DNA of 64,000 bases from Conoideocrella luteorostrata. Lineage: Eukaryota; Ascomycota; Sordariomycetes; Hypocreales; Clavicipitaceae. Made by a program: the position numbers and the translations under genes. The stretch is taken from assembly GCA_032433595.1 (NCBI GenBank), contig JASWJB010000040.1, forward strand, positions 1-64,000, written 5' to 3'. A model generated the notes under the pieces. It did no database searches, was not told the DNA's origin, and worked only from the letters and a program-made list of their open reading frames with translations. Below are positions 48,741-58,961 of this stretch, one piece after another; position 1 is the stretch's first letter, and each line of letters begins with the position of its first letter.

Positions 48741-50473
48741 ATGAACGTCTACACTCGGCCTCAACAAGAGACCGCGTCTGCATTGCAGGTCTGCCCCATT
48801 TGCGACAAAGCATTTACTCGAGGTGCCTCCCTTAACATGAACTGCCTGCCTAATCTTGCCATAAAAATGTGCTGATTGAATTCAAGAGCCTTCTTTTAGC
48901 CGCCACGTAAAGTACTGCCGCAAAGCCCAGGCAAGGCGCAAGGGCCGACCGAGAGCCTGCCTCGCCTGCAGTTCGTCTAAGACGAAGTGCAATTTCGCAA
49001 CTCCACAATGCAGTAGATGCGGGAAAAAAGACCTTGAGTGCGTGTACGAGTCTAGAGATCAATTGGATCCAGTCAGTCGAAGTGTAAACTATGAGACGGG
49101 GTGCTTGAATCCCCATTCTGACCTGGTTCGAGCTTCACACCATGATCCTGCGGCTGTGCTACCCTGGGAGCAGTGCCAAATATCACCAATCGTCCCATTC
49201 CATGCTAACGGGGACTTTGGAGGACAGCATGAGCATGCACCACTCTTTGGTGATGTTGGGCTGGAGTCCTTTGAGGAATTCATAGGCAGTGTTGTAGAAT
49301 GGAATGCCGTCGACGAAAGCCTGGAAATGGTGAACCGAACCGAGACGTCGTCAGACAATGTTACTACCTACTCCTCACCGTCAGCCGAATACTTCATCGC
49401 CAAGTCTCGTGCTACTCGCGCACTTACACCCTTGAGCCAGGACACCAGCACCTCAAGGCATGCCGCCAACCTGATCTCACGGATTGTCGGTGCTTTTCCA
49501 CAGATGATGCTGCGGCGGCATACATTCCCTCCATTTATACACTCGTACTGGCATGAACCTGTCGTTCCAGCGAACCTTGCGAATTGCATGAGCATAGCAC
49601 AGTTGTTCGTGTCACGGACTTCTGATACTCGGCCATTTCTATGGAGAACGATTGAAGCAGAGCAGCAACGCTTGCTGGATCAGGTATGACAGGAAACCGA
49701 CGCCTTACTCTGTACTGACGCCGTGGAAGATGCGCAATAGGAGGCTGTAGGACCGGAATTAGGAAAGCTACTGACATCTTACAGAAATATATGTTCACTG
49801 CCCCAGAGGTGCAGCAGGCTATACAGGCGATGACAATTTACATAGTCATGGCGATTATTGACCAAGACGAAGATACTCCGGCTCGAGGGGCTCGATTGAT
49901 GCAGGCATTTATGGTGGGTTTTATTCACTGCATGTTCTGTGGTCGTTTATCAAGCGAGGCTTACCTGGGTGCAGGATCTCAAGATACAGCTTCAGTGTCT
50001 CATCGGTGGTGATCTCGTCATTTCGGAGACCGAAGCTGCCAATCCATCTGCAACGTGGGAAGACTGGATCTTTGCCGAGTCACGGCGCCGGTGCGGCTCT
50101 CGACCATTTTATGACACATGATAGTTAAGCGGGATTCTACTAACTGCAATGTAACAGACTCGGATGTCTCTGGTTCGCCATCACTCGCGTCTTTGCGCTC
50201 AAAACAGATCGGGCGCATTGCGCTAGCATGGACGATTTCCACAACTTGCCGTTGTTATCGGGCAAGTGCATATGGGAGACACGCACGCGGGAGGAGTGGG
50301 ACATCGAAAGGCATCTGGATGACAGCAACTACCCGTTGGTTACGCTGGGGGAATTGCTGACGGCCTTGAAAGCTCCAGGGGACGCAGTATATGGAAGAAA
50401 GCTAAAGAATTGGGAGGCAGGAGTTGACAAGCTGGGAATGACGATGAACATTGCCGCTGAGCTTGCAGCGTAA
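48741..50473 (+). CDS. C2H2 + Zn2Cys6 fungal transcription factor, possible splice defect
   Basis: Proposed exons are 48741-48835, 48900-49683, 49785-49913, 49975-50090 and 50158-50473 (479 aa). Exon 1 encodes MNVYTRPQQETASALQ and then VCPICDKAFTRGASL, the first half of a zinc finger completed by RHVKYC in exon 2. The Zn2Cys6 cluster follows, with Cys spacing 2-6-6-2-6 (ACLACSSSKTKCN ... CSRCGKKDLECVY). The rest is the fungal regulatory domain, with AESRRRLGCLWFAITRVFAL and MDDFHNLPLLSGKCIWETRT. The later introns have normal GT..AG ends and keep frame. The first intron has a good acceptor (TTTTAG) and branch point, but there is no GT at the position required by frame. The gene is either non-canonically spliced or has lost its start exon. 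It is a probable regulator of the adjacent metabolite genes. Confidence 0.75.
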
Positions 50474-52987
50474 GATCTCCCAATGTACATCGTATTTGGT
50501 GTAGCAGCATCATTGGGTGGGCAGCAGAGAGAGCGGGTGGGTGGCTCGGCAACACAAGATGCTTGGCATGAAACCAGAACCTACTATTGGACAAGCCACA
50601 GACCGTAGATTTTATCCCGATGGTTGCACCCGGACCGGGTAGTAATTGGTTGGTACAACGGTTGGATGGGTATCAGTGCCCCTACGAAGTAATAGATGAA
50701 GTATATAACTACCTACCTGCTTTTTGGTACGGAGTACTAGTAGCCAGTAATACGGACTGCTGAGTTACACTACGGGCGAGCACGGCAAGTGCGGGTATGG
50801 GTTGAACATGTGTATAGGTTGAACATGTCGAGAAAGATTTGCAGGTTGCACAGCATGGTCGGTATCTTGGTTATCTTGGTGGTGTCTTGATGCACCACGG
50901 AATACAAACAATCCCAAATGCGTGACGTTATGGCGCCAACGGCAAGCATTAGCTCTTTCACATCATCTGAACCAAACTGTCATTTATGGCCTAGTGGCAT
51001 GTTAGCACAAGACTGAACTGATAACCTGGTTCTATTGTGTGGGTTGTCGCCCGCAGACTCAGCCCCCGATACCCGTCAATCTGCGAGACAGGGCTTGGCA
51101 AACTTGTAGTACATATTCCAACCAACACGATGCACCAAGCCGCTCAGGCTGTTGCACCGTGCAGGAAACTTCGGTCGTATCTGCGGAATTGACGGGTAAA
51201 GCCAAGTGAGTGTTCGAAGGCAGGTCTCTTGGCGCGGCAGCGAAAACGAAACACGATGACGCGTAGCCAAGATAGGAGGTAGCAGAATGTGCGCTACATT
51301 CTGTGATTATTGGCCGCCAACGGGCTGGCGCCGAAACTATGCAAAGTCGATGGACTCGGATGAATTTTACGATCGACGTCGGTGGTACCGTAATCGGGGT
51401 GGTGGAAGAAGAAAGGTGGGTGTCGCGGGCGAGCAAAGCCTGGCCCAAGTTTCGCGTAGAGCAGGTGTACAGTACTTCCATAGAGCCCAGGCAGTACTTT
51501 CATTCCCGTGGTTGCACCAAGCAAAGCAATACTAGTACGTCTGTGGTTGCAAGTACCAGTACAGTGTGGACGGTGGGATATTAATAGCGTTTGTAATACT
51601 AGTACTCCGTAGTGTTTGACTGGAACTGTCTGGAGCACGGAGCTCTGCACAGCTGTCGCCTTGTTTTGTGTGTTTATCGAAATTATGATAAAAGAGATTG
51701 GGAAATGAAACCTTCTCCTTTCGACCACATGGGAGGGAATATCCCCTCCGTTGACCCAAGAAAAATCAAGGAGGACCTGCAGCCGCGCCACTTTTTGCAC
51801 TTGCCTGTCCTGGCAAAATGTCTTGGTGGCTGTTCGGCCCACAAATGGCAGCAGGAATAACCTGGACAATGCATCCGCCACCAGAATGTCTTGACATCTG
51901 ATTGGTGGGCTGAAGTATCCAGGACCCGCCCTACCAAACGCCACGGACACAATTGGCCTCGACCGCTGATTGCGCAGACTAGTTTGCTAGCATGCACCCG
52001 TCAATGGCGAGCCAGGACATGGACTAACTAGTTAAGGGGTAGGGAGTAAGGAGTAGTTATTGCGCGTACAGAGGAGTAGAGCAGAGCATGGCATGGCATA
52101 GCATCGCATGTCAAAGATGCCCACATGCCTTTTTGACTCGTCAGATTGTGGTTTACTCTACGGAGTGCGGAGTAATGTACAGAGTAATAATCTGCTCAAC
52201 CACTGTATGCCGCTCGCCGCTCCCCCCCGAGCAGCTGCCCGCGCGGTTTTGTTCCGTGGCTGGGTGGCCAATGTGGCTCGCCATGCCTGACCCTTATCTG
52301 CACTAATAAGCTGATCAGAGAATGCTACAGAGTACTAGTACTTGCACAATTTGTTCTCCACTTACCTGTCCTGCACAGCTCCAACGTCACATTGACTTAC
52401 TTGTACGGAGAGCAGCACCAAGAAATATACGTAGCAGTACAGTACCAACACCGCGCTTTGTACTCCGTACAGTGCCCCGTATCCAATGCCACCAGACCCA
52501 GCTTAGACATTGTGAGTAGGTAAACTTTCATGACGCCACTGCCGCTGCCGCTCTGCCGCCAAAACCTGCAGCTACTCGCAGCGACCCGTGGTGCGGGAGC
52601 AGAGGCTGTTTTTCTTGTCGTTGATTGATTGCCTTTGAAAATTCTCCCTCCTCTCATCATATCCATTTCATTCGCTACTGCATCTCTGTTTTTTTTTTGT
52701 TCTTGTAAATCTGTTTCTTGGTCGCAGGACGCACTACTCGCACCCGCACACGCACACAAGACACAGAGCAAGACTCCAGCGTCCAAATCTTCAACATCCA
52801 AGCATTCAACCTTCACCTAACCCGACGTAATTTGGCACAGCTCTAGCTTTCCAATGATTACCACCAGTCACTCGTTTTCCCAGTCCGTCGGTCGAAAAGC
52901 CTAATCGGCTTCAAACAAAAATTCGTTAATATTCTTCCTTTCCCGTACAAAATCCTCGGTCGCATCCGCCGAATTGTGAACCATACG
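50474..52987. other. 2.5-kb intergenic region
   Basis: No gene is supported. Dispersed 9-mers lie at 50728-50736, 51603-51611 and 52461-52469, with a near copy at 52159. The right end (52620-52980) is the pyrimidine-rich leader of the glycosyltransferase gene. Confidence 0.55.
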
Positions 52988-54490
52988 ATGGGAGTTGCCG
53001 TTCGCCCCTTCAAAGTCTCCATCCGCCGAAGAACGCCCCTCGTTGTGCTCATATGCACCCTTTCCCTCCTACTACTTGGCTTTGGTGCATTTGAACGATC
53101 AGAATCTCGCCTTCAGTATGCACTACCGCTCGGCTTAGAAGCTGCTCTTCCGGAGCGCTTGCGGGTCCTGAAACCATGCCGCTCCGATCTCGATTATTTA
53201 CGTCGTCCTGCATATAACCTCACAGCAAACATTGTCTATCAAAAACGATGTGTTCGCGGTGTACGAAATGCCTCTACTTCGAGAGGTGTTGTGGCCGACA
53301 TCCCGAGGCCTTTGATTGAAGAAGGGGGTAGCAAAATCCTGGACTTGAAAAACTCCTGCCATGGCTCCCTGCCTGCCGATGCGCCGTGCGACCCGATTAC
53401 TGTTCAAGTCCCACCGCCGTTTCCATACCGAGACTATTCCGAGTTTGTTTTTGGAGTCGCTTCTACATCCGAACGGTTGGAGAATTCGATCCCGCAGTTC
53501 AAGCATTGGCTCAGCGGCACAAAAGCTCGGTTGCTTGCAATTGTGACTGACCAGCACCTTTCGAACCGGCGAATGAGGAAGCTCAGCTCACATTTTAACC
53601 AATCTGGAATCAATTTTATTGGCATCCGACCTCAAAACATGTCTGTTGGTGTCAATGAGCAGCATTTCGTGGCTGTGCGTGATCTTCTCCGGCATGCAGA
53701 TGCCAACACCAAATGGGGCGTCATTATCGACGACGACACCTTTTTCCCGTCTCTTTACCCGGTCGCCCAGACGATTGACAAGCAAGACGCATCTATTCCT
53801 GCGTACCTTGGTGGCCTTTCCGAGAACAAGGATGCTGTAAACTTTCACGGATACATGGCCTTCGGCGGCGGAGGAGTCTTTCTCTCTCTGCCGCTTTTGA
53901 AGCTTTTGGAACCAAATGTCGAAAGTTGTTTGAACGAGAGTAAAATTCGTGAAGGCGATGGCTTGCTTAAATACTGTGTAGCGGAGAAGACGGGCACAAA
54001 CTTCACAGATGTGAAGGGCCTGCATCAACTTGACATGGAAGGCGACATGGGCGGGTTTTATGAATCGGGAAAATGGCATCTTAGCCTGCACCACTGGAAG
54101 ACATGGCACCAAGCACCGGTTGATAAGATTGCCAAGATTGCCAATTTCTGCGGTAGCTGTCTATTCCAGCGGTGGCGCTTTGGGTCCGATACCTTGTTTG
54201 CGAACGGATACAGCATCACCGTGTACAAAAAAGGCACTGCAGATCTTGAATTGGATCGCACGGAGAGTACTTTCGTCGACACTGGCAAGGGCGACGACTG
54301 GGAATGGAGTCTTGGCCCTATGCGAGATAGAGTCCCCGAGGGTGAAAAAAAGAGCTATGTCCTGATCGACGCCGAGGCCGTGGGTGAGCACCTGCGTCAG
54401 GTTTACGTTCACCGGGCATCGTATGGGCCCGACTCGGCAGAGGAAGTCCCGAAGGATGAGGTTATGGAGCTATGGTGGGATTGGAAATAA
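52988..54490 (+). CDS. GT31/fringe-like glycosyltransferase (DUF604 type), type II membrane protein
   Basis: A single exon of 500 aa starting at ATG (MGVAVRPFKVSIRRRTP). A short basic cytosolic tail precedes one transmembrane segment (about 17-35, LVVLICTLSLLLLGFGAF), the layout of a Golgi type II enzyme. The lumenal domain has FVFGVASTSERLENSIPQFK, then KWGVIIDDDTFFPSLYP, where the DDD at about 248-250 is the metal/nucleotide-sugar binding motif. GGVFLSLPLLKLL and HQLDMEGDMGGFYE follow, typical of fungal DUF604/fringe-like proteins. Cysteines and Asn-X-Ser/Thr sites support a lumenal location. The donor sugar and acceptor are unknown. Large spacers on both sides suggest no operon-like cluster membership. 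Confidence 0.85.
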   Translation: MGVAVRPFKVSIRRRTPLVVLICTLSLLLLGFGAFERSESRLQYALPLGLEAALPERLRVLKPCRSDLDYLRRPAYNLTANIVYQKRCVRGVRNASTSRGVVADIPRPLIEEGGSKILDLKNSCHGSLPADAPCDPITVQVPPPFPYRDYSEFVFGVASTSERLENSIPQFKHWLSGTKARLLAIVTDQHLSNRRMRKLSSHFNQSGINFIGIRPQNMSVGVNEQHFVAVRDLLRHADANTKWGVIIDDDTFFPSLYPVAQTIDKQDASIPAYLGGLSENKDAVNFHGYMAFGGGGVFLSLPLLKLLEPNVESCLNESKIREGDGLLKYCVAEKTGTNFTDVKGLHQLDMEGDMGGFYESGKWHLSLHHWKTWHQAPVDKIAKIANFCGSCLFQRWRFGSDTLFANGYSITVYKKGTADLELDRTESTFVDTGKGDDWEWSLGPMRDRVPEGEKKSYVLIDAEAVGEHLRQVYVHRASYGPDSAEEVPKDEVMELWWDWK

Positions 54491-55838
54491 GCTGAGGGAT
54501 TATATGGCGAGCATTTAATGTGTAAATACATGGGGGATTACCAAGGCATATTGGATACTGGACACAGGACATTCACGGCGTAAAGCGTAAATTTCGGTAC
54601 TTTGTTTTGTCGTGTGGGGATCAACATCAAACTTGTCAGATGCATATTTTTAATACCAATTTGTACATTTGTCTTACAATCTTGACTCTGGCATCGCAAT
54701 GGCAAAACATGGGACCATTGATGTGCATGACCGAGCTTCGCACGATTCAACACTCAGAATGCATGCAGGCTAGAGAGTGCTGCAGAATGAGGGGCTCGGA
54801 AAATATGTAGCCTTTTCTCTTTTTCTGGCTCTTTGTCATCTCAGCTCGATAGACAGAATACGGGACGGTGTGCGATCGTCTGATTGTCAGACGTGTTTCA
54901 CATCAAAATGCCCAGACACGAGCCGAAACCTAGCATAGCCTGCCAATGGGGTGAATCAACACAAGAAGCGTTTCATAAAATGCACTGGAGACGATTCCTG
55001 ACCAAACTGACAATTGAGTCTATTGCATCGCTGGATGGCATTCTTTGTGCATAGAGCGGTGTTGAGCTATAGAGCAAATGTGCCCGGTTCATGCTGAGGT
55101 TCGTGGCCATGTCATGACCGTTTCCTATGAAACGTACAAACTGCTGAGTCGATCATGTACCAACCATAATTGACGCGCTCACATGCTTTAATGGAAAATG
55201 CCTGGCATGACAAAGCGACAAAGAGAGCGCGGTGAAATGCATTTTGAAGACCTGGAGCATCAGACGACATATGCTGTCTGAAAGGTTAACATCTGTTCGC
55301 GCGCTCTGTCGACAGATAAGCTTCATCCGAACGCGCAGCTACACAACGACATAAGCAACTCTTGGCAAAAGCCAAAATTTGTCCGAAGTTTCATTTTCCG
55401 TTTTTGCTCCGACTTATGCCTAATTGGTAGGTGCCGCGTGCCGATTTCCGGCTTCACGCCTGACTGACTGACGGATGCGTGACTCTCTATCCCATCCGAA
55501 ACCCCAGCGGCATGTGGCTGAAGAGCATTGCGTTACAGATGTGATAGCCTCACATATGTGGAGGAGTCAACGCAGTGGGGTTGTGTTTGAAGACGTACGC
55601 CCGCAACTCAAGGCGTGGGATTGATCGAGGCCGATCATACTGGCAAAATCTTGGCGTATAAAAAAGATGGCCGCCTCCTGCTGTTGATGTGTTTTTTGCC
55701 TCGTTGCTGAACTACTTCACCAACAAGCACATCACTTCTTCTACAAAATTTACTTGCGAAGCCGGACTCGCTTTTCATTTCTACTCAATCCACCAAGTTA
55801 ATACTACTTACTCTTTAATCTGCCACCGAATTTTCACA
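54491..55838. other. 1.3-kb intergenic region
   Basis: No gene is supported; the right end carries the TATA box and CT-rich leader of the next gene. Confidence 0.55.
55657..55663 (+). promoter_or_regulatory. TATA box of Lys/Ala-rich secreted protein gene
   Basis: TATAAAA lies 182 bp upstream of the ATG, followed by a C/A/T-rich leader. Confidence 0.55.
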
Positions 55839-56297
55839 ATGAAGGTCTCTTCCGCTTTCATTCTCACCCTCATTACCGGTGCGCTGGCCGCACCCCTCGC
55901 TGTGGGCGAGGCCGGAACACACGCCATTGAGGCTAGACACGCCGACGCCGCGGTCTTGGAGGCCGGGGAAGATGCGAGCGATGTCTTGCAGCGCCGCCAT
56001 GCCGAAGCCAAGGCGAAGGGCGGAGCAAAGAAGAAGAAGGGAGCCAAGGCCAAGGCAGCCGGGGCAAAAGCTGCCCAGGCCAAAGGCGCAAATGCAAACG
56101 CCGCAAAGGCCACCAACGGTGCAAAGGCAAAGGCCAACAACGGTGCAAAGGCCAACGGGGCGAAGAAGGATGCAGCCAAGAACAACGCAGGGAAGGCCAA
56201 AAAGGCCGCGGATAAGACAAAGGCCGATCCTCCCAGAAATACGAGCTCATTCACAGCTCCCGGAGTTGTAGATGCCCCTGGAGCCGGCAATGCTTAA
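55839..56297 (+). CDS. secreted Lys/Ala-rich low-complexity protein
   Basis: A single exon of 152 aa. MKVSSAFILTLITGALAAPL is a clear signal peptide. An acidic stretch with the similar elements ARHADAA and RRHAEA follows; QRRH is a candidate dibasic (Kex2-type) processing site at about residue 52. After it, roughly 75 residues are almost only Ala, Lys, Gly and Asn in repeats such as GAKAKAAGAKAAQAKGA, giving a very basic, histone-H1-like chain. The tail is neutral with one NTSS glycosylation site. If cleaved at RRH, an acidic propeptide would be removed from a polycationic product. There are no cysteines and no family I recognise. Repeat-rich DNA here makes length variation likely. Confidence 0.82.
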   Translation: MKVSSAFILTLITGALAAPLAVGEAGTHAIEARHADAAVLEAGEDASDVLQRRHAEAKAKGGAKKKKGAKAKAAGAKAAQAKGANANAAKATNGAKAKANNGAKANGAKKDAAKNNAGKAKKAADKTKADPPRNTSSFTAPGVVDAPGAGNA

Positions 56298-56789
56298 ATG
56301 CGAGGTAATGTGCGCATGAATGGGAGAGCGAACTCTCGGTCGAATCCATGTCTCGTCATGGGAACGATGAGATAGCTTTGAGGATACAAACCAGCGATTG
56401 ACGCCGGCTAGGGGATAGGGGCAAGTAGGGTCGCCACTTACGGCATGATGATGAGCAACTGGGACGAACCTGGGTGGATATGAGGGCCTAACCTTTGCCG
56501 CGGCCAAGTTAGAACAGGTTCTAGAACTGAAATGTTTATTGGTCTAACACAGCAAACTCTGCTGCTGCAAAGTAAACTTCTGCCTTGCAGCAGTGTGTAG
56601 TCGCGTTATTGCAGTTTCTGCAAATCCAGGTGACACGCACAATAAATGGCGTCCTGTCTCGCAGAAAAATTTTTACCTATCACGTATGGCCAATAGATAG
56701 TTTTTAAAAATCTTTTATTCACGTATACCTTCTATTCGAACACATTCTTCCCCACTTCTTCAATGTCTTTCTAACCGGGGTTCTGTAGC
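56298..56789. other. intergenic between secreted protein and terpene cyclase 3' end
   Basis: 492 bp, no gene features seen. Confidence 0.55.
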
Positions 56790-58279
56790 TTACATAGTGA
56801 TGGGTGCGCTCTCTCCTCGACCGTTTGTAGCCTTGCCAGGCACAAGAGGGATTATAAACGAGCCATCTTTCTGCAAATACTTGTCCATCTTGTACCTAGC
56901 AGAAGTGAGAGTCCATTCAATAAGTCCTGTCACGAAGTGGCGATGGGTATCAATACAGGCTCTCAAATTCTTGCCCAACTCTGCATCACGTTCAACCTGT
57001 TTCTCAAGAGACTCGACTGCTTTGTTGAAGGCTGTCTTGGATTCGTCGAGAAGGTCCAGAAGGGCCTTGACAGACTGACCTAGGCTTCTGGGCTCGCACT
57101 CGGCATAGAGCACCACAACATAGTTTTGGAGTGTTTTCGAGGCCTATGCTCTCGAGATTAGCGAACATATACTCATGCAATGCAAATTCTCTCTATTCAG
57201 GACCTACAACTTCCTTGTGGGCCGAGTACAAGTCGTTGATGCTGAGTGAGTTAGTGACACTGCTCGATGAAAACACGAGACTTGGGACATACATCAAGCA
57301 CATCATGGTGGCTTCGCGGGCCAGAACTTCCATCTCCCTGGAATGTCGCAGCCAGGCAGGCAACTTTACGCCGTTCATAAATCTGTTCTCTTAGTATGGC
57401 ATTTGAAAATGGCGACAGGGGACAGCATCTCAACGTACTCGGTACAACCAGCAACGGGAGCTACGCCGGCAGTTCCCCTGCGCATGGCAAGGTACTCCTT
57501 GGAGGTCGGGAAATGCCCGTTCAGCTGTCTGCTGTGCTCTACGCCGACTTGGGCAATGTAATCCCGCAGACCCTTGTAAGCCTGCCATCTCTGATCTAAA
57601 GTAATTAGGTTAGCAGTGGTTGGTGGCCACGTGCCGCTGTTTTATTCTCTCGCGTACCTTCATCTGCCGCTCGCAGCCCGAAGCCAAACTTTTCGAAAAT
57701 CCTCATATATCGGTAGGGATGAGGAATATCCTCTGCCTTGCTGTTTCTCCAGTCATAATTGAGACCCATGCTCTTGTTGATGTAATCGAGAGACTTGTCG
57801 CAGTATTCTCGGCCGAGCTCAGAGCTCTTGGCTGTCTCGCTCATACCTAGGTCGATTTCATCGTCCCAGATGAATACCCATGCTAGGTATGCGGCACCTA
57901 CTTGCAGTTCAGTCCAACCCGCCTTCGGGTACCAGCTGTTCACACAATCAGTGACTTTTACTTATGCCTAAAAGACGGCATGTTAGGTGTGCTTACAGGC
58001 TAGCCAAGTGGCCCATGTCGCTTCTCTCTGCATTGTCCAGCATCTCCTTGTCTTCAGTTACGCTGGCGTCACGTTAGTAACTATGCTTCTCCTGAATTTG
58101 GGTGTGTCTTTGATTTCTTCGTACGAGCGAATCATCTTGTCAGCTTCAACTCTGATGTCGTCCAATCGAACGTTGTCGCCTTGAGGCCAGTCTTGAAACT
58201 TGAGGCGCAGGTCAGGCAGGTGCAGACTCTGTGTCTTGAGCTCCTCGTACAGCTTCTCCGCTTCGTTTGGAGTAGTCAT
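56790..58279 (-). CDS. class I terpene cyclase (sesquiterpene-synthase type)
   Basis: Seven exons, 58279-58125, 58062-57997, 57935-57658, 57595-57439, 57382-57293, 57241-57208 and 57143-56790 (377 aa). All joins keep frame, and introns are 51-66 nt with good branch points. It has the aspartate-rich metal site WVFIWDDEIDLG (Asp98-Asp102), the NSE triad as NDLYSAHKE (Asn251, Ser255, Glu259) and the C-terminal SARY pair. Length and motif spacing fit fungal class I mono/sesquiterpene cyclases, which ionise farnesyl or geranyl diphosphate with three Mg2+. There is no prenyltransferase domain, so it is not a chimeric sesterterpene synthase. The product cannot be read from sequence. It starts 682 bp from a divergent P450, the usual arrangement of a cyclase and its first tailoring oxidase. 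Confidence 0.92.
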
Positions 58280-58961
58280 TTTGCTTGGGAAAATAAGACT
58301 GCAAAGGCAATTTAAGGGTATTTGTTGATTGGAGCAAGTGATAATAAAGTTGGAATGGTTGATCGATGATTATTAGAAGGGTAGATGGATGGTCCTCGGC
58401 ATGGGGGGAAATGCCGAGGATGAAATACCTTACTGTCCAAGCTTCCTGTAGAGTCCCCAGATCGGTTGCAGTTATCTCCCCGTGGGTATAAAGTATCATA
58501 GTTGGCGCTAGCCGCCATTGTTTATGCGTCATTGCTTTATTGTATTTTCAAAAAATGTTGCTTCTGTGCTATTGTCTCTTACTTTATGGCTGTTGGTTTT
58601 CATTAAATTTAATCCATGCATAACTATGGTGGCAAGGCACGGGCCATAATACATCATCGATTACCTGTTTGTTTGCAACAATAATTACGCATCACCTTCC
58701 TAGTCTCCAATAGTTTTCAGCTTTCATTACACTTCAAAGCTGATGTGATCCGGCTGACCGGGACAAACACGAGACAACGCTCTGGCTCGAGCGCATCATA
58801 GATCACGATTGTCCTCGCCCGGTTGCGTTGTTGGCCGAGATCTCCGAGGCCGTCTTATGTCGGCCTTATAAGACGCGACCTCTTTCCGAGTTCACGGAAA
58901 TGAACGTATTTCGAATGTAACACGAGTCAAACCCCAATTCTATGCTCTGAGAGACGCTACC
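58280..58961. promoter_or_regulatory. divergent promoter between terpene cyclase and P450
   Basis: The 682-bp spacer between the two divergent start codons must contain both promoters. Near-palindromic CGAGGCCGTCTTATGTCGGC elements are present at about 58847-58866. Shared control by a cluster regulator is inference. Confidence 0.5.

Noticed and set aside
51294..51950. 218-codon open frame on the - strand
   Set aside because: Overlaps dispersed repeats and other frames, and has no family features.
55808..56290. 160-codon frame antisense to the Lys/Ala-rich secreted protein
   Set aside because: Ala/Phe-rich mirror of a GC-biased repeat on the other strand; a shadow, while the + strand has signal peptide, TATA box and leader.
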